From positions 1-50,485 of the forward strand of contig WGCS01000192.1 of NCBI GenBank assembly GCA_015493685.1: a DNA stretch of 50,485 nt. Reading direction: 5' to 3'. The notes beneath the pieces were generated by a model that was not told the DNA's origin, did not search any database, and was given only the letters and a program-made list of their open reading frames with translations. The DNA is from Bacteroidales bacterium (GTDB lineage Bacteria; Bacteroidota; Bacteroidia; Bacteroidales; UBA1556). This document shows, piece after piece, positions 15,004-24,040 of this stretch; the first letter of the stretch is position 1, and each line of letters opens with the position of its first letter. The position numbers and the translations under genes are program-made.

Positions 15004-17925
15004 TTAATACTTGATAATATTTTTGAGTTTAAGAAGATGAAAGTTAGTGTTAATCTTATTCAAATTAATCTTACGGCTATCTCCAACAATGCTCATTAAG
15101 TAATTTCTTTTTTGCACATTAGCATCATAGAAGTTGGCGATATCGGTTTTTGTTAGTTCCTGATACACTTGATATGATTTCCTTCGCGGATCAGTAGTAT
15201 AGCCTTCTAATATCCACTTCTGCACAATATAAGAGCGGTATCTGAAATCAGGAATTGTTGCATTAAAGGAACGTAAGAGGTATTTCTGTAGGCTGGCAAG
15301 TTGATCTTCGTTGATATTAACGGAATCTATCAGCGATAACATTAAATTCACAGCTTCATTGGTTTTGTCGGCTTGCGTACTCATGCCGGCTTTGAGCATT
15401 CCTCGCTTATCATATCGATAGGGAATGCTATAATAGGCCCATGCCCCATAGGCTAAAGCTCGGTATTCGCGTATTTCTTTGAAGACTACAGAATTCATTC
15501 CCAAACCAAAATATCTATTAAAAGGTTTTATGTATTCTCTTTGACTTTCATCTAACTTCCGAGATGGAACGCCTATTCTTATGTGCGATTGTATTGCATT
15601 TTTATTGTTTAAGAAATACACTTCATTGGTAGATAGTTTCGGAATAGCCCTAATAATAGGAGAAGCGGTATGGACTAACTTAGGAGCAAAAGTAAGCTTT
15701 TCTTTTATTAACTTCGTGAGCTCTTTTTGGTCTGCTCTTCCCACATAATGTATGTATGATTCAACCGCTAACAGTTGGCGTATCATATTTTTATAGTCCG
15801 ATAATTTTAATTTCTTAATTTCTTTGGTGCTTGCATTATTTAAATAAATACTTTTATTACCATAAGTAGCGTATTCATTGACTATCGCAATCTGACTGCT
15901 AACCTCTTTTTTTATCATCTTTTTATTGAGTTTTCTTTCTCGAATATACTTTTTGATGGTATTGCTGCTATAGTTTGGTGAACTAAGAAGGCTGTTTACC
16001 GCAGATAATGCTTCGGGTAAATCGTTATCAAAACCATTTAGTGCAATGGTAAAATAATTATTGTTAACATATATGTTTATACTAATTCCTTTTCCCTGAA
16101 GGTTTTTAGCAAACTCTTCATGGGATAGTTTTCCTGCGCCGGCATTATTCAATACAAAGGCTAATGCTCCCAATTGTGGATTTTGCAATTTGCCCATGCC
16201 TATCCTAATATTCATACTGAAGATATTATTCATTGGGTTTTTAACATAGTATAAATGGAGTCTGTTTTCAATATCAGAAACGATAACCTCTTTATTAAAG
16301 TCGATATAAGAGGGCTTTATTTGCCTCAAAGGCATGGATTCTATTTTTTTGGCTTCTACAGATATGGCATTCTTATTTATGGGATTAAGAGGGGTGATAG
16401 TTGGTTTACTAATTTTGATTTTCTTGGGAAAACCAATCTTAGAATGGAAAGCTAAATAATTATCTCCAAAGTATTTGTTGGCAATACTAATAATATCAGC
16501 CTTGTTAATTTCTTTTAATCTATTATTGTAGTTCAATTCTCGACTCCATTTTGTTTCTGACATATAGGAATTTAGAACTTTAGTTAAACGATAGGAGCTG
16601 TTTTCCATATTAAGGGTTTCGTCTTTCATCATGGATACCTTAACCGCTGATAATAGCTCTTCTGAGAAGTTTCCGGTCTTCAGCCGGTTTATTTGGGCTA
16701 AAACCTTACGTTCAGCATTGTTTAGCGATTGTATTATTGGCTTAGGTACATAAAAAACGAATACGCCTCCTTTGTCGAAATGTTTATCAACAATTACTTT
16801 AGCTCCAAGTAGCTGCTGGTTGTTAGTTAATGAATCTATCAGCCCTGTATTATTATCATTAGTGAGTATATTTGCTATCACATCAATGGCTAGTTCATCC
16901 TTGTTTCCGTATGCAACGCTACGATATCCCACTGCCCCGACAGGTATAGGTGCCAGTTTTTTATTAACCAAAACTCTTCCCTTAAAACTATTTTCTTTGG
17001 CACTGGGAAGAACGGCTTTTTCTCCTTTACGCCATTTAGAAAACTGTGCTTTAATCAAAGGAATGACTTTTTGGGTGTCGAAATCCCCAATTAGAACCAA
17101 GGCCATATTGTCAGCATTGTAGTATTCCTTGAAGTAGGTCTCCATGGCAGAAAGACTTGGATTCTTAAGGTCATCAATGCTCCCCAAAACACTACGCCTC
17201 CCGTAAACTGATTTGGGATAGAAGCTCTTGTATAAGGCTCTGTATATGCGTCTAAAAGTATTATCCATTGACATATTTTTTTCCTCATAAACTGTTTCTA
17301 ATTCCGATTGAAACAGACGGAATACAGGATTCTCAAAGCGATCTCTGTATAATTCAATCCACTGGCTAATGCTTTGCTTGGGAAAGCGATTGTGATATAC
17401 AATATTTTCGTAATTGGTATAGGCGTTAACATTAGTAGCTCCCAGTTCGCTCACTACCTTATCAAACTCATTGGGGATAGCATAACGAGCTGCTACAACA
17501 GAAAAGCTGTCAATTTTCTTTAGTATTCTTCTGCGAAAAATTTCATTATGTCTGTCAAGACGCAAAAGGTCATACAGTTGGCTAATGCTGTCGAGATAGG
17601 GCTTCTCCTTTTTATAGTCAATGGTTCCCAAAGTCTTCGTGCCTTTAAACATCATGTGTTCAAAATAGTGTGCTGTGCCGGAAGCATTCTTAGGATCGAG
17701 TTTTGCTCCTCCACGAACGATAACAGCACCTAAAATATCTTTCTGGCTGTGATCTTCGTTGAGGTAAATCTGTAACCCATTGTTAAGCGTAAACGATGTT
17801 AGGCTATAAGGTGTCTTTATTTTAGGCTTGGGCTTAATACGCACTTCATTGGTGAATTGAGCTTGTAAAGTAGCTGAGAAAAAAATGAGAATAAAACTAA
17901 CGATAAAAATGGGGTGTGTTTTCAT
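15004..17925 (-). CDS. M16-family zinc peptidase, two-domain, secreted
   Basis: The 973-residue protein begins with a signal peptide ending near QAQ (residue 23). The inverted zinc motif is HYFEH (His86, Glu89, His90). The third ligand lies in ELETVYEE, where Glu215 fits the E-x6-E spacing of insulinase/pitrilysin proteases. Two M16 halves follow: an active N-terminal half and an inactive C-terminal half, with M16_C domains at about 240-430 and 700-890. Substrates are short or unfolded peptides, so a periplasmic cleanup role is expected. It has its own promoter (17951-17958) and is transcribed away from tatD. Confidence 0.94.
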   Translation of the reverse strand: MKTHPIFIVSFILIFFSATLQAQFTNEVRIKPKPKIKTPYSLTSFTLNNGLQIYLNEDHSQKDILGAVIVRGGAKLDPKNASGTAHYFEHMMFKGTKTLGTIDYKKEKPYLDSISQLYDLLRLDRHNEIFRRRILKKIDSFSVVAARYAIPNEFDKVVSELGATNVNAYTNYENIVYHNRFPKQSISQWIELYRDRFENPVFRLFQSELETVYEEKNMSMDNTFRRIYRALYKSFYPKSVYGRRSVLGSIDDLKNPSLSAMETYFKEYYNADNMALVLIGDFDTQKVIPLIKAQFSKWRKGEKAVLPSAKENSFKGRVLVNKKLAPIPVGAVGYRSVAYGNKDELAIDVIANILTNDNNTGLIDSLTNNQQLLGAKVIVDKHFDKGGVFVFYVPKPIIQSLNNAERKVLAQINRLKTGNFSEELLSAVKVSMMKDETLNMENSSYRLTKVLNSYMSETKWSRELNYNNRLKEINKADIISIANKYFGDNYLAFHSKIGFPKKIKISKPTITPLNPINKNAISVEAKKIESMPLRQIKPSYIDFNKEVIVSDIENRLHLYYVKNPMNNIFSMNIRIGMGKLQNPQLGALAFVLNNAGAGKLSHEEFAKNLQGKGISINIYVNNNYFTIALNGFDNDLPEALSAVNSLLSSPNYSSNTIKKYIRERKLNKKMIKKEVSSQIAIVNEYATYGNKSIYLNNASTKEIKKLKLSDYKNMIRQLLAVESYIHYVGRADQKELTKLIKEKLTFAPKLVHTASPIIRAIPKLSTNEVYFLNNKNAIQSHIRIGVPSRKLDESQREYIKPFNRYFGLGMNSVVFKEIREYRALAYGAWAYYSIPYRYDKRGMLKAGMSTQADKTNEAVNLMLSLIDSVNINEDQLASLQKYLLRSFNATIPDFRYRSYIVQKWILEGYTTDPRRKSYQVYQELTKTDIANFYDANVQKRNYLMSIVGDSRKINLNKINTNFHLLKLKNIIKY

Positions 17926-17950
17926 TGAAAATAATTTGGTGATTCAAGGG

Positions 17951-17958
17951 CAAAGGTA
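17951..17958 (-). promoter_or_regulatory. Promoter -7 box for the M16 peptidase gene
   Basis: Minus strand TACCTTTG, perfect TAnnTTTG, 25 bases before the start codon at 17925. Confidence 0.55.
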
Positions 17959-18041
17959 TTAAAAAACATAGCCTGAAAATAGAAAATTCAAGGTAGATGA
18001 AATCATAGAGTTACGGAGTTAAAACAAAAAGAATATAGCTT

Positions 18042-18049
18042 ATCTTTGC
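18042..18049 (+). promoter_or_regulatory. Promoter -7 box abutting the tatD-like start
   Basis: TATCTTTG ends only four bases before the ATG at 18054. If it works as usual, the transcript would start at or within a few bases of the ATG, giving a leaderless or near-leaderless mRNA. Confidence 0.55.
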
Positions 18050-18053
18050 ATCT

Positions 18054-18713
18054 ATGCCGGCAGCTTATATTAATATTCATTCTCACCATGAGATAGTAAG
18101 CCCTCATTTGGGAATACAAAATTTTCATGCGCATGAATTGCTTAAGCAGAATCATTTTCCGTCTTCTTATTCCATTGGCTTACATCCCTGGTTTATAAAG
18201 CATGAGGATCATAATGTGATATTGTCACAGATGCGGAATATTATTAATAATCCTGATATTAAGGCTATTGGCGAGTGTGGATTGGATAGAGCAATTTCTG
18301 TAGATATTGAATTGCAAAAGGAAATTATGATTGCACAACTTGAAATGGCAGATCAGCATGGCAAAGCATTAATAGTGCATAACGTTAGAGCTTTCTCTGA
18401 TATGCTAGCTATCTTAAAGAAATATCGTCCCAGTATTCCAATACTGTTTCATGCTTATTCAGGCAATAAGGATATAATGCAGAGACTAATGCAGTTTAAT
18501 GTTTATTTCTCTTTTGGCCATGCCCTTTTCAACGAAGAGAGTAAAGCTAGTCGTGTTCTAACGGACATTCCTTTGAATAGATTATTTTTTGAAACCGATG
18601 ACTGGGATGGGGATATAGAGGAAATATATTCCATCGCTTCGCAGCGTATTGGCAGAAGTATTATCGAACTCCGCAACCAAATATATTATACTTACAAAAG
18701 CTTATTTTTATAA
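18054..18713 (+). CDS. TatD-family metal-dependent hydrolase
   Basis: A 219-residue amidohydrolase-fold protein, somewhat shorter than the usual 255-265. Predicted metal ligands are His9 and His11 (NIHSHH), Glu74 (AIGECGLD), His109 (LIVHN), His133 (FHAYSG) and Asp182 (FETDD). TatD proteins are metal-dependent DNases/phosphoesterases, and the substrate here is unknown. The stop codon is 3 bases before the tcdA start, so the two are co-transcribed. The start is fixed by the promoter box immediately upstream. Confidence 0.9.
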   Translation: MPAAYINIHSHHEIVSPHLGIQNFHAHELLKQNHFPSSYSIGLHPWFIKHEDHNVILSQMRNIINNPDIKAIGECGLDRAISVDIELQKEIMIAQLEMADQHGKALIVHNVRAFSDMLAILKKYRPSIPILFHAYSGNKDIMQRLMQFNVYFSFGHALFNEESKASRVLTDIPLNRLFFETDDWDGDIEEIYSIASQRIGRSIIELRNQIYYTYKSLFL

Positions 18714-18716
18714 AAA

Positions 18717-19466
18717 ATGAATTCTGAAAATTGGCAAGAAAGGACAGAACTCCTATTGGGAAAAGATAAATTATTGTTACTAAATAAGGCTAAAGTATTG
18801 CTGGTAGGTCTTGGAGGTGTGGGGGCTTATTCCGCTGAGATGTTAGCAAGGGCAGGTGTGGGGGAGTTGCATATTATCGATGGAGATAATATTCATCCCA
18901 GCAATTGCAATAGGCAGCTGTTGGCTTTGGGAAGTACTAACGGCCTAAGTAAAGCGGTACTTATGGAACAACGTCTTATGGATATTAATGCAGCCATTAA
19001 AGTAAAGGCACAGCATCTATATATTAATAAGGAAAATACACCTCAAATTTTGGAAGGAAACTATGATTATATCGTTGATGCCATTGATACATTAAGTCCT
19101 AAGATAGCTCTTATTTCCAATGCGTTAAAAAGTAATATTCCTATTATTAGTTCCATGGGCTCCGGTGGTAAAACTAATCCTTCCCTTGTTAGAATTGCTG
19201 ATTTTGAAGAAACATATAATGACAAACTGGCTCGGATGCTTCGTAAACGGATGCATAAAAGGGGAATTTATGGTGGTTTTAAGGTGGTTTTCTCTCCGGA
19301 ACAAGTAAATCCTTCGGCATTGAAATTTGTGGAAGACGAAGAAAATAAAAAAACGACTTTAGGAACAATTTCTTATATGCCTACCTTGTTTGGTACTCTT
19401 ATGGCTGCTGAAGTTATCAGAAACCTTTGCCAAATAACAGATTATCAATATAATAAATCCGTATAA
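18717..19466 (+). CDS. tcdA: tRNA threonylcarbamoyladenosine dehydratase (ThiF/E1-like)
   Basis: Adenylating enzyme of the E1/ThiF family that cyclises the t6A37 modification of tRNA to ct6A. The 249 residues show the nucleotide-binding GLGGVGAYSAEMLARAGVG (31-49), the Asp of IIDGD (56), the N-x-x-R-Q segment NCNRQ (63-67), YIVDAIDTL and the SSMGSGGKTNPS stretch. The family end PTLFGTLMAAEVIRNL is also present. It overlaps functionally and physically with tatD (3-base gap). No cysteine pair for sulphur transfer is seen, which separates it from ThiF/MoeB. Confidence 0.92.
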   Translation: MNSENWQERTELLLGKDKLLLLNKAKVLLVGLGGVGAYSAEMLARAGVGELHIIDGDNIHPSNCNRQLLALGSTNGLSKAVLMEQRLMDINAAIKVKAQHLYINKENTPQILEGNYDYIVDAIDTLSPKIALISNALKSNIPIISSMGSGGKTNPSLVRIADFEETYNDKLARMLRKRMHKRGIYGGFKVVFSPEQVNPSALKFVEDEENKKTTLGTISYMPTLFGTLMAAEVIRNLCQITDYQYNKSV

Positions 19467-19555
19467 AATTGCAGTACTCAATATAGTTGTAGGATAAATC
19501 AGCAAAAAGAATAATGAATTTATTCATTGCTTGATATACAGTTTAATAGGTGTTA

Positions 19556-20200
19556 CTAACGCAAATCTACTACTTCGTAATCAGGGAAGTCCTTTGGATT
19601 AATAACAAAGTAATTCTTAGGAAGTTTTAAGTTTGAAGAAAAGTGGACAACAGTAAATATATATTCAGTATTGTTTTTCTCATAAATGGTGGCTTCAGTA
19701 ACCCAGTTGTTTGTCTTATCAATTTTCAAACGTACTTTGTAATAGGATTGAGTTTTGTTGGGTTTTAGGTCAATGATATAATATGCTTTCCCTTTTTCCT
19801 TTTTTGTCGCTATTAACTTGGCGCTATAATCGTTATTCACCGTTGTTAAAAGCTTTAAAAAGCTAAAAGCATTCTTTGTTGGATCGGCAGTGTTAATTTG
19901 AATTTCTTCGGCATCAGGATCTTGTGTCCAAACTATTTTCCCATTGGAAACCACATTGCGCCCCATCATGTGGAGGTTGTAGTTATCTCCTTCCATTACA
20001 ATAGTGCCTTTCAGTTGATTATCCACATCGTGGGCTTTGTCAATCATACGATAGGTATAATCAAACTTCATATTTTGATAAGTCTTGGCTTTCTTGGCAA
20101 TTTTTTCTAAAATATTGCGTGCTTTTGTATTATTCACTTGGGCAAAAGATGATCCGCTAAGAAGGAAGGTGAATAGAATTATAGAGATATATTTGTTCAT
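19556..20200 (-). CDS. LolA-like outer-membrane lipoprotein carrier
   Basis: Periplasmic protein of 214 residues with a signal peptide ending SSFAQ (about residue 21). The rest fits the LolA fold from memory: a helical start (NILEKIAKKAKTYQNMKFDYTYRM), GTIVMEGDNYNLHMMG, NGKIVWTQDPDAEEIQINTAD, then strands ending FSSNLKLPKNYFVINP. LolA shuttles lipoproteins from the inner to the outer membrane. It has its own promoter between it and ftsK, which lies 55 bases upstream on the same strand. Confidence 0.85.
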   Translation of the reverse strand: MNKYISIILFTFLLSGSSFAQVNNTKARNILEKIAKKAKTYQNMKFDYTYRMIDKAHDVDNQLKGTIVMEGDNYNLHMMGRNVVSNGKIVWTQDPDAEEIQINTADPTKNAFSFLKLLTTVNNDYSAKLIATKKEKGKAYYIIDLKPNKTQSYYKVRLKIDKTNNWVTEATIYEKNNTEYIFTVVHFSSNLKLPKNYFVINPKDFPDYEVVDLR

Positions 20201-20234
20201 AATAAGCTTGTTTTAATATAAAAATTAAGGTTGG

Positions 20235-20242
20235 CAAAAGTA
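20235..20242 (-). promoter_or_regulatory. Promoter -7 box for the lolA-like gene
   Basis: Minus strand TACTTTTG, perfect TAnnTTTG, in the ftsK-lolA gap and 34 bases before the start at 20200. Confidence 0.55.
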
Positions 20243-20255
20243 ATAAAATTATCGA

Positions 20256-22823
20256 TTACGAATTGCTGTTGCGCATATCATCCAAATATTGTTCCAAAGA
20301 AACAATATCTTTTATTAAAACATCACGTGCTTTTGAGCCGCTAAAGGGGCCGACAATGCCGGCAGCCTCCAATTGGTCGATAATTCTGCCGGAACGATTA
20401 TATCCTAATTTCATTTTTCGTTGAATGAGGGAGGTGCTTCCCTGTTGATGATTTACTATTACTCGTGCAGCATCTTCAAAGAGTACATCTCTATCGGCAA
20501 CATCAATATCTGATTTTCCACCATCGTCATCGCCAATAAATTCGGGCAGATTAAAGGCAGAAGCATAGCCTCTCTGATTGCCAATGTAGTCTACAATATC
20601 TTCTACCTCAGGAGTGTCAACAAAGGCACATTGCAGACGAACAAGTCCATCCCCTTTGGAAAACAACATATCACCACGACCAATAAGCTGATCGGCACCA
20701 CCGGAATCAAGAATGGTTCTGGAGTCAATTTTTGAAGTTACTCTAAAGGCTATACGTGCTGGGAAGTTAGCTTTTATTAGCCCCGTTATTACATTCACTG
20801 ACGGCCGTTGGGTTGCTATTATTAGGTGAATACCTATGGCTCGGGCAAGTTGTGCTAAACGGGCTATAGGTCCTTCAACTTCTTTTCCTGCAGTCATAAT
20901 TAAATCGGCAAATTCATCAACCACAAGGACAATATAAGGTAAGAATCGATGCCCATTCTCAGGATTTAACTGCCGCTTGATAAATTTAGCATTATACTCC
21001 TTTATATTCTTTGCCCGCGCTGTTTTTAGTAATTCATATCGGTCGTCCATTTCAATGCAAAGCGAGTTAATAGTAGCAACCACTTCTTTGTTATCAGTAA
21101 TAATAGCATCTTCACGATCGGGTAGTTTAGCTAGATAATGGCGCTCTATTTTTGAGAATAAGGAAAATTCGACTTTTTTGGGATCAACCATGACGAATTT
21201 TAGCTGTGCAGGGTGTTTTTTATAGAGTAGTGAAGTGATAATTGCGTTTAATCCTACTGACTTCCCTTGTCCTGTCGCTCCTGCTACAAGCAAGTGAGGC
21301 ATTTTTGCCAAATCAAAAACAAAGGTCTCGTTGGAGATGGTTTTTCCAATGGCAACAGGAAGGTCAAATTTGGAATTCTGAAATTTTTCGCTGGCAATAA
21401 TAGTACGCATGGAGATAATCTCCGGATTTTTATTGGGGACTTCTATTCCAATGGTTCCTCTTCCCGGTATTGGTGCTATTATTCTAATGCCTAAAGCAGC
21501 TAAACTCATGGCGATATCATCTTCCAAGTTTTTAATTTTTGAAATACGAATGCCGGGGGCGGGAACTATTTCATAAAGTGTTATCGTTGGACCAATGGTG
21601 GCTTTTATCTTGTCAATTTGTATATTGTAATTTGCTAACGTTTTTACGATTTTGTTTTTGTTTTCCTGAAGCTCCTCCTGATTGATGGTGATGTCGTTAT
21701 TAAAACTATGCTCGCGAAGTAAATCAATGCCCGGATTTTTAAAATCAAAAAGATCTTCTGTCGGATCGTAAGGGGTGTCAATGCCATGGGATTTATTAAG
21801 CTCTTTATCACTAAGACTATCGTCCTTGACGGGTGCGTCAATGGCTAAATCTATCTCCACTTCTTCTTTTTCTTCTTGCTCTTTCGCTATATCGTTAGCA
21901 ATGGTCTTTTCTTCTATGGGTTGGTTTATTTCAAAGTTTAAATCTGGGGTTTCAGCTTTTGTTGATTTCTCTTTTTTAATGCTATCATCAATGCTTAATT
22001 CAAAATCAAAGTTATTGTTTTCTTCATCAGGGTTTTCTTCATTCTGTTTTTCCAAGGCTGCTAACTGGTCTATATTTAAGCCGTCAACTTCGTAATTTGA
22101 AAGATTATGTTCTTCGGTTTTAGCTTGCGAGTCTTTAAGTGCGCTCTTGCCTGAAAACCACTGGCTAATGTTAAAGGCAAATACCAGAAAACTTATCAAA
22201 CTAAAAGTTATTAATAGTATAAGCCCCGGCTTTCCTACCAATCCAATAAAATATTGACTTACTTCATAACCGAAAATCCCTCCAAAGATGGAACTTTTTG
22301 GACCGATAAAGAAGAATCCCAATGTTATGGGCAGCCATATTAGGGCAAATAGACTGTGTTTTGCAGCGCGTTTTATTGATAATGCCCTAAAGTTAAACAT
22401 TATCCTTAGTGATATTAATGTGCTTAGGTAGAGTATAAAGAAAGAGGCTATGCCGAAGTAGTCCTTAATAAATAGTTGGGACAGCGCCGCTCCAAATCTT
22501 CCTGTGATATTATGGACCACAAGGCTTTGGTCAAAGAGTACTCTCCCTATACCGATATTGCTAAATATATCGTCAGCATCCCAGCTAAACCAGCTTATAA
22601 AGTATGAGATAAAGGCTATAAAAAGATAAAGCGTAAACAGAAACAGAAAAAGACCGCTAAGCTTTTTAAAACGCACATCCTGAAATTTATCTCCCCATAA
22701 GGATAATTTAAATTTAGAATTACTCTTTTTTGCCTTCTTGCCTTTTTTGCCTCTTCCTTTGCTTGCTTTCTCTTCAGAGCTTATCGCGTTCTTTACCGAT
22801 TTTTTTCCTTTTCCTTTTGCCAT
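20256..22823 (-). CDS. ftsK: DNA translocase FtsK/SpoIIIE
   Basis: Hexameric motor that pumps DNA at the division septum and resolves chromosome dimers. The 855 residues begin with a very basic Lys-rich head, then four or five membrane segments (about 55-215). An acidic low-complexity linker (about 240-350) is shorter than in E. coli. The motor domain has Walker A GATGQGKS (515-522, Lys521), Walker B VLVVDEFADLIM, and IIATQRPSVNVITG. The winged-helix gamma domain at the C-terminus (RKMKLGYNRSGRIIDQLEAAGIVGP) reads the orientation signals. No truncation is seen. Confidence 0.97.
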   Translation of the reverse strand: MAKGKGKKSVKNAISSEEKASKGRGKKGKKAKKSNSKFKLSLWGDKFQDVRFKKLSGLFLFLFTLYLFIAFISYFISWFSWDADDIFSNIGIGRVLFDQSLVVHNITGRFGAALSQLFIKDYFGIASFFILYLSTLISLRIMFNFRALSIKRAAKHSLFALIWLPITLGFFFIGPKSSIFGGIFGYEVSQYFIGLVGKPGLILLITFSLISFLVFAFNISQWFSGKSALKDSQAKTEEHNLSNYEVDGLNIDQLAALEKQNEENPDEENNNFDFELSIDDSIKKEKSTKAETPDLNFEINQPIEEKTIANDIAKEQEEKEEVEIDLAIDAPVKDDSLSDKELNKSHGIDTPYDPTEDLFDFKNPGIDLLREHSFNNDITINQEELQENKNKIVKTLANYNIQIDKIKATIGPTITLYEIVPAPGIRISKIKNLEDDIAMSLAALGIRIIAPIPGRGTIGIEVPNKNPEIISMRTIIASEKFQNSKFDLPVAIGKTISNETFVFDLAKMPHLLVAGATGQGKSVGLNAIITSLLYKKHPAQLKFVMVDPKKVEFSLFSKIERHYLAKLPDREDAIITDNKEVVATINSLCIEMDDRYELLKTARAKNIKEYNAKFIKRQLNPENGHRFLPYIVLVVDEFADLIMTAGKEVEGPIARLAQLARAIGIHLIIATQRPSVNVITGLIKANFPARIAFRVTSKIDSRTILDSGGADQLIGRGDMLFSKGDGLVRLQCAFVDTPEVEDIVDYIGNQRGYASAFNLPEFIGDDDGGKSDIDVADRDVLFEDAARVIVNHQQGSTSLIQRKMKLGYNRSGRIIDQLEAAGIVGPFSGSKARDVLIKDIVSLEQYLDDMRNSNS

Positions 22824-22924
22824 TGATTACCTTGTTTCTATTATCCTATTGCTGTGCTTGCCTTTATTTTGTTTGCTTCTTGTTTGTATTCTATGCTCGG
22901 CTGTTTTTAATATAAGACATAAAT

Positions 22925-22964
22925 GATAACTCATTGGCAAAATGTGTTAGGCCAATGAGTTATC
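22925..22964. terminator. Perfect 14-base inverted repeat after the secreted-protein gene
   Basis: GATAACTCATTGGC (22925-22938) and GCCAATGAGTTATC (22951-22964) are exact inverted repeats with a 12-base loop. They lie between the 3' end of the minus-strand gene at 22985 and the start of ftsK. The T-tract is poor, so it could equally be an operator for ftsK. Confidence 0.5.
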
Positions 22965-22984
22965 CTAATACCACTGCAATATAT

Positions 22985-23686
22985 CTATTGTCCCATTAGG
23001 TATTTTTGCATATCCTCCAAATTGCTAAACTCCTTATAGTCACTGGGCATTAAAAAATCAAGGTCCTTAACTTTTCCTTTTTTAACTTCAGTGGCTACCA
23101 TTTTAGTAATTAATCCGGGTTTCACATCATAACTTTCCATCAATAAACCGTTGATGCCGGCATAAGGACCATCAATATTGTCTTCTTTATTGCCTAATTC
23201 CGGTGAATAATAAATGGAATAGGTATGCTCTTCGTCTTCAACGCCCTTTTTGGGAGTAAATGTTACTACGGCCTTATTACAAGTATAGCCTGCAATTACT
23301 TTTGTGTCTTTTGATAGGTCGATTTGGGTGGTGTATTTGCGAAGTGAATCGCTATTGGTTTCACTGTATTTTTTTACTAGGGCGGCTTTTTTGTCTCCTA
23401 GTTCTATCAGGATAGTGAATTTGTCAGCCTTTGGGCGAGTGATATAAGTATATATGACAGGTCCCATTACCATGTCGAACATACTCATGCCGTCATACAT
23501 CTTTACTTTCATTGATGTGGGAAGTTTTGCCAGCTGAACATCGCTCATTTTGCTGCTTTCATAACTTACATCATAAGTTACCGTTCCTCTGAATTGTTTC
23601 GACTTCTTCCTTTTGCGGGGAGCTAGTGAACTTAAGAGTACAAATGATAATACTGCAACAGAGACTAAAATAAGATTTCTTTTCAT
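22985..23686 (-). CDS. Secreted protein, DUF4412-like
   Basis: A 233-residue exported protein: signal peptide about residues 1-21, then a basic patch (RKRKKSK). Beta-rich segments follow (FRGTVTYDVSYESS, MKVKMYDGMSMFDMVMG, IAGYTCNKAVVTF). The IAGYTCNKA phrase and the overall plan resemble DUF4412-type periplasmic proteins from memory; the ligand is unknown. It is a single gene ending in a perfect inverted repeat. The 354-base gap upstream has a 12-base palindrome. Confidence 0.8.
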   Translation of the reverse strand: MKRNLILVSVAVLSFVLLSSLAPRKRKKSKQFRGTVTYDVSYESSKMSDVQLAKLPTSMKVKMYDGMSMFDMVMGPVIYTYITRPKADKFTILIELGDKKAALVKKYSETNSDSLRKYTTQIDLSKDTKVIAGYTCNKAVVTFTPKKGVEDEEHTYSIYYSPELGNKEDNIDGPYAGINGLLMESYDVKPGLITKMVATEVKKGKVKDLDFLMPSDYKEFSNLEDMQKYLMGQ

Positions 23687-24040
23687 AATTATTAATTTTA
23701 CTTGATATTTTATTAGGGTTATTAAAAAATATGATGTTATTAATAATTTAATCTATTGTAAATCAATAGATTAAATCTGTATTCAAATAAGCTTAATGCT
23801 ATTTTCATATTAGGTAAAAATACAAATAATACCACGGCTGCTTCCTTGTGTATACGCAACTTTTCACCATCTGAATGTGGAAAAAAGAAAGCCGATTTTT
23901 CACTACTTTTGCGGCCTGTTGTTACTATTCAAAAGGAATGTAAACCCCAAGCTTTTACTGTAGCATTAAAAGTACAGCTAGCAATATAGTGCAATAAGAG
24001 ATAAATTATTTATGATAATAATACAAACTAAAATAAGATA
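23687..24040. other. Divergent intergenic region with a 12-base perfect palindrome
   Basis: No coding frame. TTTAATCTATTG (23747-23758) and CAATAGATTAAA (23764-23775) form a perfect inverted repeat with a 5-base spacer, suitable for a dimeric regulator or a hairpin. The methyltransferase promoter box lies at 23904-23911, leaving a leader of about 125 bases in which I recognise no riboswitch. Confidence 0.5.
23904..23911 (+). promoter_or_regulatory. Promoter -7 box for the rRNA methyltransferase gene
   Basis: TACTTTTG, perfect TAnnTTTG, about 130 bases upstream of the start at 24041. Confidence 0.5.
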
